DNA of 28,345 nucleotides from Amphimedon queenslandica (taxonomy: Eukaryota; Porifera; Demospongiae; Haplosclerida; Niphatidae): positions 116,302 through 144,646 of the forward strand of contig NW_003546489.1 of assembly GCF_000090795.2 (NCBI RefSeq), in the 5' to 3' direction. Both the position numbers and the translations under genes were made by a program. How positions within the stretch are numbered: position 1 is the first letter of the stretch; every line of letters begins with the position of its first letter. Of the stretch, positions 18,069 through 28,345 are shown piece after piece. The notes under the pieces are model-generated. The model saw only the letters and a list, made by a program, of their open reading frames with translations. It had not been told where the DNA came from and searched no databases.

Positions 18069-19342
18069 GGGTTACATGGAACAACTTCATTCAACCTGTG
18101 CTGCTAGTGGCCGGTATGTTGGTAATGGATTGTGTGAGACGGAGACAGTGTTTCAACACTGAATTCAGTAAAGAAAAGGGTGATGATAATACTGATAATG
18201 TTGAAGGACAATGTGACATAGCTGATGTAAATGAGAAGGAAGTAATGATGCTCATCCTCTTTTGATTTTTCTATGATTGTGAAACAACTGTGTCTAGTCT
18301 TTATAATGAACACATTACTGAGATTGCTGCTAAGAGAGTGGGTTTCAAGCTGTCTTTTTTCAGTTAGCCAATGTTTTTACAAGTCTCAGAAAAACAAGCA
18401 GAAGTATATCAAAGAAAGGTACAAATTAGTACTCTCTGATCACAAATAATTATTGGCTATGCACAATTCCCATAGTGTCTGATGTACTTGGCATTACTAC
18501 AGCACTTTTCTGGCCTGAAAAGCTGTTTTCATTAGTCTTGCCTAACGTCTTTTGATGGAAAGATGTCACCACACAGGAATATAGTGAAGAATCAGGCAGT
18601 GATCATCACTCTAGTTTGTCATAGTTATTATATTTATCATGTTTTACAGTAATTGCTTTATTGCTAGTTTCTCACAATTGGTATTATTTTGATTTTGCCA
18701 TTTTGTTGGCGGAGATTGAAAGACGCCCACAGACACTATCACTGTCTCAACTTGTGACACAATATCCACTTCTCTGATTCACTGGGACACTTAAAACATT
18801 TGGAAGTGCATTATTTGAAGCTAATTTAAGCCCAGTAATTTAGGCTCAAAAAATGGACTGATTCATTGAAATCTGTAACGAAACTTGTTTAAGAAAATCT
18901 ATTTAATAGTTTCTCTGTCAATGAAAATTACCCAGATTTGACACATTAAAATTGGTACATAAATAGTTACTGTTTTTTACCCGAAAATACCCCACATAGC
19001 ACTGGCTGATGTTGAGGCAATGGAGGGAATATGACTAAGACTGGCTCAGTTGACCTCCTCTCTAGTTTGCCAATAATGTCTCCTACTCAGCAACGTGAAG
19101 CATGGGCCTTTCAAAAAGACACACAAGATAGGTTCAATTGTATTCTGACATCATTGGGAAAGGGCGTTGCAAACTCCTAAGCCCAACGACTTAATGCCCT
19201 GGGTCTATCTGAAGAGGCTTTTCTTGATCTCAGGTGTTCCTCTAAAAATGGCCTTGGATTTAATGACGCTCTGTTGGAGAAAGGAATTAAGAGCAAGGCC
19301 TTACGAGGGAAGATTAAAAAGCTTATAAAATCAAGGCCTTAA
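18069..19342 (+). pseudogene. Decayed DEDDh 3'-5' exonuclease gene, 3' half (downstream of the Ty3 insertion)
   Basis: The first open stretch (YMEQLHSTCAASGRYVGNGL, about 18077-18136) continues the orientation of 4605-5372. An acidic linker (about 18163-18260) and a TGA precede exonuclease motif I, FFYDCETT, with Asp at 18275-18277 and Glu at 18281-18283, followed by HITEIAAK. Further on come FTSLRKTSRSISKK (about 18372-18412), EKLFSLVLP (about 18517), motif II, HNWYYFDFAILLAEIERRPQ, with Asp at 18691-18693, and motif III, HIALADVEAMEG (His 18993-18995, Asp 19008-19010). The C-terminal end has QQREAWAFQKDTQDRFN and EEAFLDLRCSSKNGLGFNDA and stops at 19340-19342. All four acidic residues and the motif III His are recognisable, but stops (18265, 18356, 18776, 19030, 19178 and others) and frame changes break it. 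The parent would have been a DnaQ-fold nuclease digesting DNA or RNA ends. Confidence 0.8.
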
Positions 19343-20109
19343 CGTGTTAAAAATTATTTTAAAATTTGAAATTTAAAACATGGGTGTGATTCCACATTCC
19401 ATGCTTCAAAAAACCCATTCCAGTAAAGTAATTAGTCTAAAATCTGAGACCAAATTTAGAATACACCCTCCATGTATCAAAACAGACCGTAACATAGAGA
19501 TTTTCTAATTAAATGGATCAGATGCAGCTATAAGTGATAGTATCAATAAAAAAATGAAAAGTGTGGCAAGTAAAAATGTATTTCCTTAATTTAGAAGGAC
19601 CTTCACCAAAATAATTGCTTTTTAAAACTGACAGTAACAGTCGGACAGCCAAACTACTGGAAGTCAATACTACGCATGTATAAACTTATTTTTAATGAAT
19701 AATAAATGTTGAACGTTAATGCATGGGTGTATCTTATGAAATTTTATCTTTAAAATAATTCATATATGACAAAGTTAATTTTATACATGCCAACTACTTA
19801 TACTACAGTAATTGGTTTACATAGCACCTCTCATAATAAATACAGAAGCCATGTACAAGCACTAGTTCTCTTAGCAGAAGCCATTTTACAGGTAGGAGTC
19901 CAGTTCTATTTTCTTTCCTTCTATTTGTTAGTAAATCATTCCTCATTAGATATTTTCCATTTTAATATTATACACTATTGGAAAAAGTATGTCTTTTGTA
20001 CACATAAAGAAATGGATAGGGCAAACACATATCATAGACATATAACAATAAACATAATGATTGCTGTCTTCTCGTGATAGATATTTCACAATCATGCCAC
20101 AAACATGAT
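19343..20109. other. AT-rich stretch without a supported gene
   Basis: This is probable 3' flank of the exonuclease pseudogene followed by unassigned DNA. The plus-strand ORF at 19766-20077 has no domain and uses AT-rich codons as expected by chance. Confidence 0.45.
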
Positions 20110-23100
20110 CTTTTCATTCTGGTAGTGAGTCTGGCCCTTGTTTTCTCTGCAAAAGTCCTCACCTTGTTTATATGCACATCCTGCTACATGGTCTGAGGAT
20201 CTGTATCATAAACTCCTAGGGATATGGTAATACTAATAAAAACAGCTGCATTGGCAGAAACTACGAGAAAGACTGGAAGAACAGTGTTGAGAAAGCACAG
20301 TATATCCATGGGAAAAACCTGCAGATGCAGACACTACAAAATGTATGGTTCATGACTGTCGCAATTCATCTAGGTGTATTCAGAGTATAGCCATAGCAAC
20401 AGTAGATAGTGTGGCGGAAATATTAAATATTACATGAAATTCAGATATTTCTGACCTTGTTTTATGTACTAATCACAAGACACTACATGGACACATTCAT
20501 GGTAACGATTATATGTACCATCCTGTAGCAAAATTTAGAAGTGTCAGGTTGCAATTCATGGTTAGGTGAGGTATCGCCCACAAAAATTTACAATTGAAGC
20601 ATATTACCATGACCTTGGTTAACATATTACAATAGAAGATGACAGGATATGTAATTTCGTTAAAATCAGTAATGACAAGTCATCAAAATGTCAGAAGGTA
20701 TTAGCTGTGACGATGAGCTTCAAGTACTTATATATAGTTTACACACATCTTTGGAAGAGAATGGATATGATTATTACTTCTTGACAGCATTGATACATAC
20801 CTTGACACTGCAAGGCCAAACTCTACTGAAGAATATGGCAGTATTGTTACCTGAGGTGTGTGACACATTCATTCAGTGCTTTAAATGAAAGGGAAAATAC
20901 AAGCATCTCTGAAATAACTTACCTGCCAAAAAATTGTTTATTAAAAAAATTTGTAACAATTTTTGGTAAACACGTGATCTGCAGTTGCCAACAATGTTCT
21001 CAAGGCATTATCCTTCACAGATCTGGTGTTCATCCTCTACTTACTCTCTCAAATACTCTATCACACTTTAAAAAGCACAGTTGCTGTATTCTTGATGCCT
21101 GTGGAAATGAAAGCAATGTAAAAAAGACGAGTGCATAAAGCAAGTGTCGAATGAGGTTAACACTTTAATACATGTAGAATCCGATAGGTTGATACAACAA
21201 GATTGAAATACACCATTTGATATTGCATCTTTTGATCCTGACTCCTTTATTAATGAAATAAATGCTAAGCTAAGGAATTTTATCATTAATATTACTAAAT
21301 GGAAATGGAACACTCCCCTTACACACAACCAAAAGTTGTCACAAATCTACAGCTTATGTGTGTTGATGTTTTGTACAAGTAGTAATTGTTCCATGCCCTT
21401 ACACATATTACTTACAGATATAATAGACTCTCTCAGTGGTTTGAACGAATGAGTTCAAATGCTAAAAAATATTGGAGCTCTTGCATCAACAAATAGCCAC
21501 AAATACTATGTGCAACATTAAATTGAGAGAAGTTTAGAGAAAGGTCTAACATCTAGCCTACACAAAAACACATTTACAGTAGTTACGGTAGAGTATATTG
21601 ATAACTTGTGAAGTTCTACTTTATTTTATTGCGTAGATCGAAGCCATAGTTAGCACAGTACGACCATACAGGCAGTACAACCGCTTGTGTCCAATACATC
21701 TTCTCCATCCTGTACCTTCTCCTGTAATAAATATTTGTTGTTGTCAGTACAAAAAGTACAAGAGGAGAGGTAGATCACTTTCAGAAGTAGTCTTTAAATC
21801 ATTTTCCTGTCACTACTCCAAAAGCACTATTCACAGAACAAAAACATCACCTTTTTCAGCAGCTTTGTGAAAATCGAAATCTTTCCTTAAAAATGCATCC
21901 CTTTGACTTTCAACCTACAGACAATTAAATGGATGCAATGTACACATTACAAAAGCTATGCTTCTCAAATTAGGCATAAAAAATGATATGACAACTACAA
22001 ACTTTTCAGATGGCAACATATCACTTTCACTACAATCATTTTTGAAAGAAATATTGAGTGCAAAAGTTCACTCTACACATACATTAATGTCTGAGATAAA
22101 AATGCTGATAACAGAGATACAATAGGAGATGTATTATCTTTCTTGTATGAAGAATTTAAAGTTGAAGGAAGAAGTTCAGCATTTAGTCGTAGGAGACACA
22201 AATTTTTAGCCATTTACAAGATATTAAGTCAGAATATGGCAGTGCAATGGAACGGTTAATTCCTTTCATTGGAGACTGGCATATACTAAAGAATTTCAAC
22301 TTGTTTTAATGAAAATATATTATGACACCGGTTTAATACAATTAGCCAGTTGTAGTGGTCACAAAGGTGAAACTATAAAAGCATTACAAAACTGTTTCAA
22401 GTTCAAGTGAACACAGATTTTTTATGGAATCATGGAGGCAGTTTATGAGTATATGTGCGAAGAATTTTTGAAAGCATACACAGAATCCCAAGACATCTAC
22501 AGTATTATGATTAATACTATTGATAACTAATGCAACTTAAGCTTGATCCCTTAGACAACCACTTCAGAGCTTTCTACCAGTTTGTCTCAGATATGGCTAG
22601 CCACAACCCACACTGGTTTTTCTGGGGAGAATTTGTTCTTTCTAATTGTTTTGGGTACATTTCATTGTTTCTTGCCACAATGTCCGCCAATTGGGACCTT
22701 CGACATGGTGCATTAAAAGTAATGTCACCAATTTTTGCTGCTTTTGATAGAACATACAGAAAGCTACTACCTCAACACATAGCACACTGCCTCATTATGC
22801 CCACAAATATTCTAACATCTTTTAAAGAGGGTGGATTTTCAATCAGCATTCTAGGACATTCATGGCACTCAGTTGCTCTTGATGAATGCCACAAGATGCT
22901 GATTAATAGAGACTGCAAAGACGCAATCTAACAACTAAAAAAAGACTTAATTAACAAATTTGCTTGGTATTGTCCTTACAGAAGCAGAAGTATCGGAAAT
23001 GTGCGTGCATTAATTTCTAAAGGTACTTAAAGTGATAATGAAAAGTTGACAATTGACAAGAAAATGAATGAGAACATACAAGCTATACTTGAAATGATAC

Positions 23101-25109
23101 GAAAAAAGCCACTTTTACTGACACAAAAGGTTGAATCACCAATGAGCTTTAGAAATAGCTTTACTGGTGTAACTGCTACAGCCGAACAGGAGCACCATGT
23201 ACTAAACTTTCATGAAATTGGACATTGGACTAAAAGATTTTGACAACCTTATTAGGCAAAGCTACTTAAAAGTAGAAAAATCAAACACAAGAGGCACAAT
23301 CTCAAAACACTAGCTCCTTCTAAATTTACAAAACAGAGATTTGAGCAAGTTGAAAAGAAAAAAGAGGCAGTCACTGAATGCTTAATAAAGTACAATTGAT
23401 GGATGCAAGAAACTGGCAATAGTACTATAAATGGAGAGCAGTACTTACAATTGCCACGATCACTATCTACAAAAGAGGGAATTCCCCCAAAAGCAGCCTC
23501 CCTAAATTTTATGAAAACAAACACGACAAGACTTTTACTGGGGAATATTCGATTGGTTGGCTGCCAGAGTCTGTCATCATGGAGGGTAGGTTTTTTTATG
23601 AATGCCACTCAAATTAAAATTTATAAAAAATGAAGGAATATGTAGCTTACCTCTTTTAAAGGTCTTTGGGTTAGTATATACACATTGGTATTGCTGAGCA
23701 TATTTTACAGTCCTGGTAAATTAACAAATCACCCCATAGATAATGAAAAAGGGAGGAGATTTACCAGTTAATCCTAGCTGTGAACATATGGTATTCCAAG
23801 ATTAAATGAAGATACCTATCAAATGGAGAGATGTAATTGCATGCCGTTAATGTAAACAAGCATTAGTGAACTATATGGGAAAAAGTATCTTGGAACTAGG
23901 GTCCTCTTTTTTTAAAAATCAAAAGCTGTTTGTGGTTGAGGGTAGTACAGCACGAGATAAAGATACATGCTGGTTTACATCAAAAGATGCAATGGAAGAG
24001 GTAGCTGTGTCATTCACTTGTAATGCTAAAGAGGCAGACACGCGTATGGTTGCATACGACAAACTCATATGGAAGGAGAAATATTATTTATTCTCCAGAT
24101 ATAGATGTGTATGACATTGGATTACTTAATATGCAACCACAAAATGAAGTTTTGGTGCAAATCAATAGTTTACGACAAGATACACAGTTTGTAAAAATAA
24201 AATAATGAGCTAAGAGATGAGATAAAGAACAAGACAATGATTTACGTGACATAGATCCCATGCTAATAAATATATAATCTATGTTGTGTTATATGTAATT
24301 AGTGGTTGCAATCTTTTTTGTGGGATTATCAAAGGCGTCATTTGCAAAAGTGTTTTTATCTTGTCCCAAGTTTATTACTGGTGACACCAAGGTTGCACCC
24401 AGGAACACTGGCCTGTCACAACCCAGACGGCTTAGGATATTTGGCTTGTATCAGGCTTGTTGCCACTACATACTTTATTAAACATAAACAAGCATTTGCA
24501 TATTGACAACATTGAAGATCAACATAGGAGATTTTATAATTACTTCAAGGAGAAAGTCTGGTCACGCATATCTTCTAAAAACAAAATGCCACCATCAATT
24601 GAAGCACTTGAGAGACATTGGTTGAGGTACATCTGGACTCTACATTATTGGGAACAATCTCTTCACAACATAATTACTCTTCCATTTACAAGCTTTGGCT
24701 GGGTAATTGACGACGATGACAGAGTAACTGTTGACTGGGACTCCTGTGAGAATATGAAAGCAGTTAAAAATACAGTCTCATTTCCTTCAAAGGGCTGTCC
24801 CTGCCAGACTGGTTGTCAGACGAAACGATGCAGGTGTATCAAACTTGGTAATTATTGTGGCCCAGGGTGCTCTGTAATAACTGTTCAAACATTTATCAAG
24901 GCATATAATATAAATATAAATCGTTATGCTTTATATACCCTTATATAGATGATACTGAAGATAACGATGCATATTTCAATGACACAGGGGAGGATAGTGA
25001 TGATAGTGACACTCCAGATGAAGGTATGCATGTTGATGGTTATAAAAGCAATGACAGAACTTTTAATCCTATAAGGACAGAAAGAATAGCAAGAAATATG
25101 GCAATATAA
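20110..25109 (+). pseudogene. Large decayed gene with FEN/XPG-like nuclease motifs and Cys-rich C-terminus
   Basis: Colinear protein fragments run in one direction over 5 kb, broken by many stops and frame shifts. In order: a Cys pair in GPCFLCKSPH and HPATWSEDLY (about 20130-20210); KCMVHDCRNSSRC (about 20340); LPEVCDTF (about 20850); GKHVICSCQQCSQGIILHRS (about 20970-21030); QIYSLCVLMFCTSSNCSMPL (about 21342-21400); EQKHHLFQQLCENR (about 21838); FIGDWHILKNF (about 22266-22299); WDLRHGALKVMSPIF, the middle of the longest intact stretch, 22530-22931; CNAKEADTRM (about 24020-24050); YSPDIDVYDIGL (about 24090-24125); FFVGLSKASFAKVF (about 24315-24356); CPCQTGCQTKRCRCIKLGNY (about 24798-24857); and an acidic tail ending at TAA 25107-25109. 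E-A-D, S-x-D-x-D and a GC..FF.G..KA helix-hairpin-like box are in the order seen in FEN/XPG nucleases, and the Cys run resembles a tesmin/CXC zinc domain. The 5' end is uncertain. The family call is inference from these motifs. Confidence 0.55.
24781..24870 (+). other. Cys-rich (CXC/tesmin-like) segment of the decayed gene
   Basis: Eight Cys fall within about 30 residues in the order C-x-C-x3-C-x4-C-x-C-x6-C-x3-C, a spacing that resembles half of a CXC zinc-cluster DNA-binding domain. The frame is open here (24457-24948), so this is one of the better preserved pieces. Confidence 0.55.
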
Positions 25110-26262
25110 TGAAACGTCACTTCCAGTATCAAAAAGAAATTTGTGTGTGGCTTTCCAACTGGTAAAGAGAATTTTATAGTTTATAAGATTCCTTTTTATA
25201 TTATCTTTTGATACTATTGCTTTGTAGCTTTTACCCATAAGTTTGGTTACAAACTAAATTAGTTAATGTCTTTCCAGTGGTACCAGTTTTCCTAGATCAA
25301 GTATTGTAACTTCACTAAGATATGTGCCTAGCAACAGATTAAAAATTTGCATGGGTGGTGGCGCAGCACCCTTAACTTCAATACAATGAGGTAAATCCAG
25401 TAAAATAGCCATTCGGTTGTATAAGCTTTGTAGTGGTAACAGATTTAGGAAGCCTCCTGAAATAATTAGACTAAGTGAAGTGAATACCAAGATTTCAGAA
25501 TAGCTACTGACAAGTGATGAAATACACAAAGTTATTTTAATGTGTGTATGATATGTACATTATAGTGTGGTGTACATATCAAGTTAAGAATCAACATTGC
25601 TGAAAGAAAGAGGAGGTAGTGTGTGCTAAACATTTAGAAACAGAAAGTGGTGTCGCGGTGATACTGAAAGATCCTGATAATGAAAAGCAAACTTATTTGG
25701 ATTCATAGGAAGATGCCGTATGAAGCAATACTTCTAGCAACTCATAGTGTAACTATTTGTGCGGGTGATAAATTGCATGGGGCGTAATTTCATTCACTAG
25801 TCATCAATCATTAGAATCTATAGGTGCCAAGCCAGCGGTAAAGTGGCTTCTGATAGTGACTCACATGATGACAATCTATTTGGACTTTTTAACAAAAGAA
25901 AGGTGCAGTTATTAATGTAGTTCATACCATACAACTGGCAATCTTTGAGAAGAAATTTGGTACATTTGACATTTTTGTAGACGTGTCACCAAAATCTACG
26001 TTGTTTCGTTTGGCATTATGCTCCATAGCACATGACTAAAAGTTTGCCAAAATAAAACTCCTATTGTCAAAAATTTCACAAGTTACCAATATTTTACTCA
26101 CCCAAAATTGCCATCGTTATTAGCATAAACATTGGATTATATTTCCTATGCTTTAGGTACCAAGAAAACACAGTACAATAAACTTATTGATTGTGAGGTT
26201 TGCGCTATAATTACTGCTTGTGATTTTTAGCCTCCTTCAACCCTTAGGACAAAGTGAAGTCT
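25110..26262. other. Unassigned stretch, possible gene remnants
   Basis: Short plus-strand open pieces (about 25310-25500, 25620-25710 and 25830-25918) have balanced codon use but no recognised domain and are split by stops. Around 25960-26110, words of the form CCAAAAT recur (CACCAAAATC, TTGCCAAAATA, CACCCAAAATTG) beside an imperfect palindrome TGCTCCATAGCACAT, which could be a small decayed repeat. Confidence 0.3.
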
Positions 26263-26320
26263 AGTGATTATCTAAAGTCTAGTGATGATGTGAAGTCCAG
26301 TGACGATGCTGTTTTTGTAT
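26263..26320 (+). repeat. Three-copy short repeat encoding Lys-Ser-Ser-Asp
   Basis: AAGTCTAGTGATTAT, AAGTCTAGTGATGAT and AAGTCCAGTGACGAT occur in one frame, each reading K-S-S-D plus one residue and separated by one codon. The open stretch continues to a donor-like ACA/GTAAGT at about 26340. An acceptor-like TTTTGTCTAAG precedes another open piece at about 26419. It may be an exon remnant of an unknown gene. Confidence 0.35.
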
Positions 26321-27652
26321 TCAAAATACAACTAAGTACAGTAAGTAACTGAATCTATCAATTTATATAATTTTTGTTGTAGCCAATATTAAGTACTTAT
26401 ACCTCTCTTTTGTCTAAGGTTTGTACAAAGTTAACAGAGTCAATGATTTCTGCAATAAAATAGGTCAATGCAATCAAGTTACCATTTCAATCTCCAACAA
26501 GTTCTGCACCTCCAACTTGTACTAAATAAAGACTATCAGAACAAAGCAGTTTACAGAATATATTCATCTCTTGTCACCTTTTTATAATGCTATCACGGGA
26601 ACACCTTGGGCGCATAGAAGGAAAGTTGTATAAACTATATACTGAACATCAGCTTTAGTTCTAATGTGAGTTTTAGACATTTATGTAGTTATGCTTACTT
26701 TGATCAGGCAACCGAGACTAGTGACAACTATTGATGAAGGACATAATACAGTAAATACAATAATTATCATGGTTGTTATTGTTAAAATGTGCTTATATTT
26801 ACATACAATTTTGTTATGTATTTCACATGTTTCCACTTATACCATACTTTTGTCAAAACTTATTAGCCCTAGTTTTTAAACTAATTATGTTAAGAGAAGT
26901 GGAACGTTTTGAATGAATGTCATTTAAAAATATTTAAAGATAGTTAAATTTCATTTTCTTTTTTATAAATTAGACTTGAAACTTTTTAAGTTAATTTTCA
27001 TTTACATAAAATGAAGGAGTGAATCTTTTCACAATGAGATCAGGAGATCCTTCTAAATATTTTACTTGATTCATTATTTACTGAGGAATGGTCCTTATGC
27101 AACAAACGGTCAATTTAACACGCACGTCTCAAGTGGACAAAAATGGTGATTTTTTTTGTGAACTAGCAGGCTAAACATTTCCTGTACATTTCATATTCTG
27201 GCAGGCTGAACATCCTTACTGTAGGAGCTACTTTGAGCTCTCTTTTTGTTTCACCACACTCTATGTATTTCTTTTGTAAGCTCACAGTTGTTTTGCCTTT
27301 AAAAACAGTTTCTTATAGGCCTATTCTCACCCTTTGGCAGTTCCCGTTTTGGTAAGTTTTGCTTTCTGGAGCCAGTGCACTTGTCTCTACGTTGCTGTGA
27401 GAAAGAAGTGTATTTAACTAAGGCTGTGGCCATGTCTATCATCAGAGTTAGTCTTTGTCCATCAGAACAAGGTACTCTGGTCAGTTGTCATGTTGCAGCT
27501 GGAGTGTGGATGACTACGACATTCTTTTCACTTCTTAAAACTCTTGGATGGTTATTTCATGGATAGTTAGTGGTGCAAGAAGACTCCGCCTTTCATTCCT
27601 TATCAGTAGATTCACTGGATGTACTGTAGGAACACCTCATGTTGTATTAAAA
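26321..27652. other. AT-rich stretch without a supported gene
   Basis: ORFs at 26691-26879 and 27375-27566 lack any domain. No inverted repeat or RNA gene was recognised. Confidence 0.4.
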
Positions 27653-27900
27653 CAGTGGCGGATTTAGGGGGGGTTCCATGGGTTCCATGAAACTCCCCCT
27701 CAGACTTTGCTTATTTATTGGTTCAATAATTGCAATATACTTTACAGTAAAGAAACTAACCAACCATTTATATTCAGTAATCACTACACTTGTTTCCAGT
27801 GCTCAGTAACAGCAGTACAGAAAGATTTCTGTCAAGGCTGAGTCCAGCAGTCACTCCACAAAATGAATACTCAGAATAGAATAAATCAGACAATCTAGTT
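27653..27900 (+). mobile_element. Probable hAT-type transposon remnant
   Basis: CAGTGGCGGATTTAGGGGGG at 27653-27672 matches the kind of terminal sequence common on animal hAT elements (CAG-starting, GGCGGAT, G-run). About 130 bases on, a short frame reads SNSSTERFLSRL (27806-27841), resembling the start of the hAT C-terminal dimerisation domain. No matching right end is visible before 28070. Both parts are short, so the call is tentative. Confidence 0.4.
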
Positions 27901-28069
27901 GATAAGGAGTTAAATTTATTAACATTTTAATTAAAGTGTAGTTAAATAACTAGGAATTTTCCCCAAAAGCTGAGCTATTGTCATTGGTTTTTTATCAACA
28001 AAACAGCTGTTGCACATGCAATATGTCTAAAAGGAAGTCATCAAATAGTACAACAAACTACTTCTCTAA
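27901..28069. other. Short unassigned stretch
   Basis: AT-rich, nothing recognised. It ends with TAA (28067-28069) directly before the probable Harbinger end. Confidence 0.3.
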
Positions 28070-28345
28070 GGCCACGTTTACACATAGCCACTACTGTGTT
28101 GTCAGTCAAGTAAACGCATATCGAGTTTTGATTTTGTTAACTCCGTTTACGTTTGTTTACACGTAAACTGTACTTGTTGCGTTTTCAAACCATGTGTGGA
28201 AACTGGAAAAGAAGAGGTTAGAGTATGTCGAGGCGAAGCAGTACTAAGGAAGGTCGAAAAGAGAGAAAGAAGGAATTTGTTTGGACCGATGATGAAGCAG
28301 AACTGTTGCTAAACGTAGCTAATGAATACAAAGTGGTAAAGGCTT
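28070..28345 (+). mobile_element. Probable left end of a Harbinger-like transposon (continues past the window)
   Basis: GGCCACGTTTACACATAGCC follows a TAA, a three-base target fitting PIF/Harbinger. The subterminal region contains repeated GTTTAC/GTAAAC words (about 28133-28168), including the palindrome GTTTACACGTAAAC. The Myb-like gene starting at 28225 is the kind of partner protein Harbinger elements carry. The other end lies outside the window, so the inverted repeat could not be checked. Confidence 0.5.
28225..28345 (+). CDS. N-terminus of a Myb/SANT-like protein (partial)
   Basis: The ATG at 28225 opens a frame that stays open to the window edge (40 codons). A basic Arg/Lys/Ser-rich leader of about 17 residues is followed by FVWTDDEAELLLNVANEYKV. 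The Trp followed by Thr and an acidic run is how Myb/SANT-like DNA-binding domains of transposon-associated proteins begin. In PIF/Harbinger elements such a protein helps bring the transposase to DNA in the nucleus. Only the first helix is present, so the call is moderate. Confidence 0.5.
   Translation, partial: MSRRSSTKEGRKERKKEFVWTDDEAELLLNVANEYKVVKA

Noticed and set aside
5364..18075. Target-site duplication for the Ty3 element
   Set aside because: AGGCT on the left and GGGTT on the right do not match well enough. Even GGCT against GGGT has a mismatch, so no duplication is claimed.
19766..20077. 103-codon plus-strand ORF
   Set aside because: Composition as expected for AT-rich non-coding DNA. 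No domain, and no clear link to the gene downstream.
25263..25529. 88-codon minus-strand ORF
   Set aside because: No recognisable domain. The opposite strand is open over much of the same stretch, so neither is compelling.
27375..27566. 63-codon plus-strand ORF
   Set aside because: Short, no domain, no conserved motif, no splice or regulatory context.
1..28345. Bacterial-type features (operons, ribosome binding sites, CRISPR, attachment sites)
   Set aside because: Spliced gene remnants and animal-type transposons show eukaryotic DNA, and nothing resembling these features was seen.

Overview
The window looks like animal nuclear DNA, probably from an early-branching metazoan such as a demosponge. 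The grounds are its AT-richness, very short introns (43 and 51 bp with GT..AG ends), abundant nested transposons, and decayed copies of OTU, DEDDh-exonuclease and FEN-like/Cys-rich genes that recur in sponge and cnidarian genomes. The host assignment is an inference from gene content. No rRNA, tRNA or CRISPR array was found, and no complete intact host gene.

Layout. 63-579: a broken OTU-type cysteine protease. 580-2945: mostly gene-free AT-rich DNA with a three-copy tandem repeat and a dispersed repeat pair. 2946-3330: a GC-rich island with eight 24-bp minisatellite units, open in all three forward frames. 3743-4560: a foldback element with arms of about 165 bp. 4605-5372 and 18069-19342: the two halves of one decayed DEDDh exonuclease gene, separated by a 12.7-kb LTR retrotransposon. 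20110-25109: a decayed large gene with FEN/XPG-like nuclease motifs and a Cys-rich tail. 25110-27652: no clear gene. 27653 to about 27900: a probable hAT remnant. 28070 to the end: the probable left end of a Harbinger-like element with the start of a Myb/SANT-like gene.

The central block is a stratified transposon nest. A Ty3/gypsy element (5373-18068, LTRs at both ends, plus strand) inserted in the exonuclease gene. Three elements then inserted in it. A Ty1/copia element (6203-10932, minus strand, perfect CTTCC target duplication) split gag. A 423-bp MITE (12880-13302, ATTT duplication) split RNase H. A 2.9-kb TA-flanked DNA transposon (14127-17029) split integrase. The copia left LTR was itself hit by a 237-bp MITE (6225-6461), again with an ATTT duplication. 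For each of the four inner insertions, removing the element and one target copy gives back a continuous host sequence.

The most interesting element is the TA-flanked transposon at 14127-17029. Between terminal inverted repeats rich in TTTCGTGG it carries two convergent genes: a DDE_1 (pogo/Tc1-mariner-type) transposase on the minus strand, and on the plus strand a protein joining a HIRAN domain to a Ulp1/C48-like cysteine protease. Each has only one evident frameshift, so this insertion appears much younger than its surroundings.
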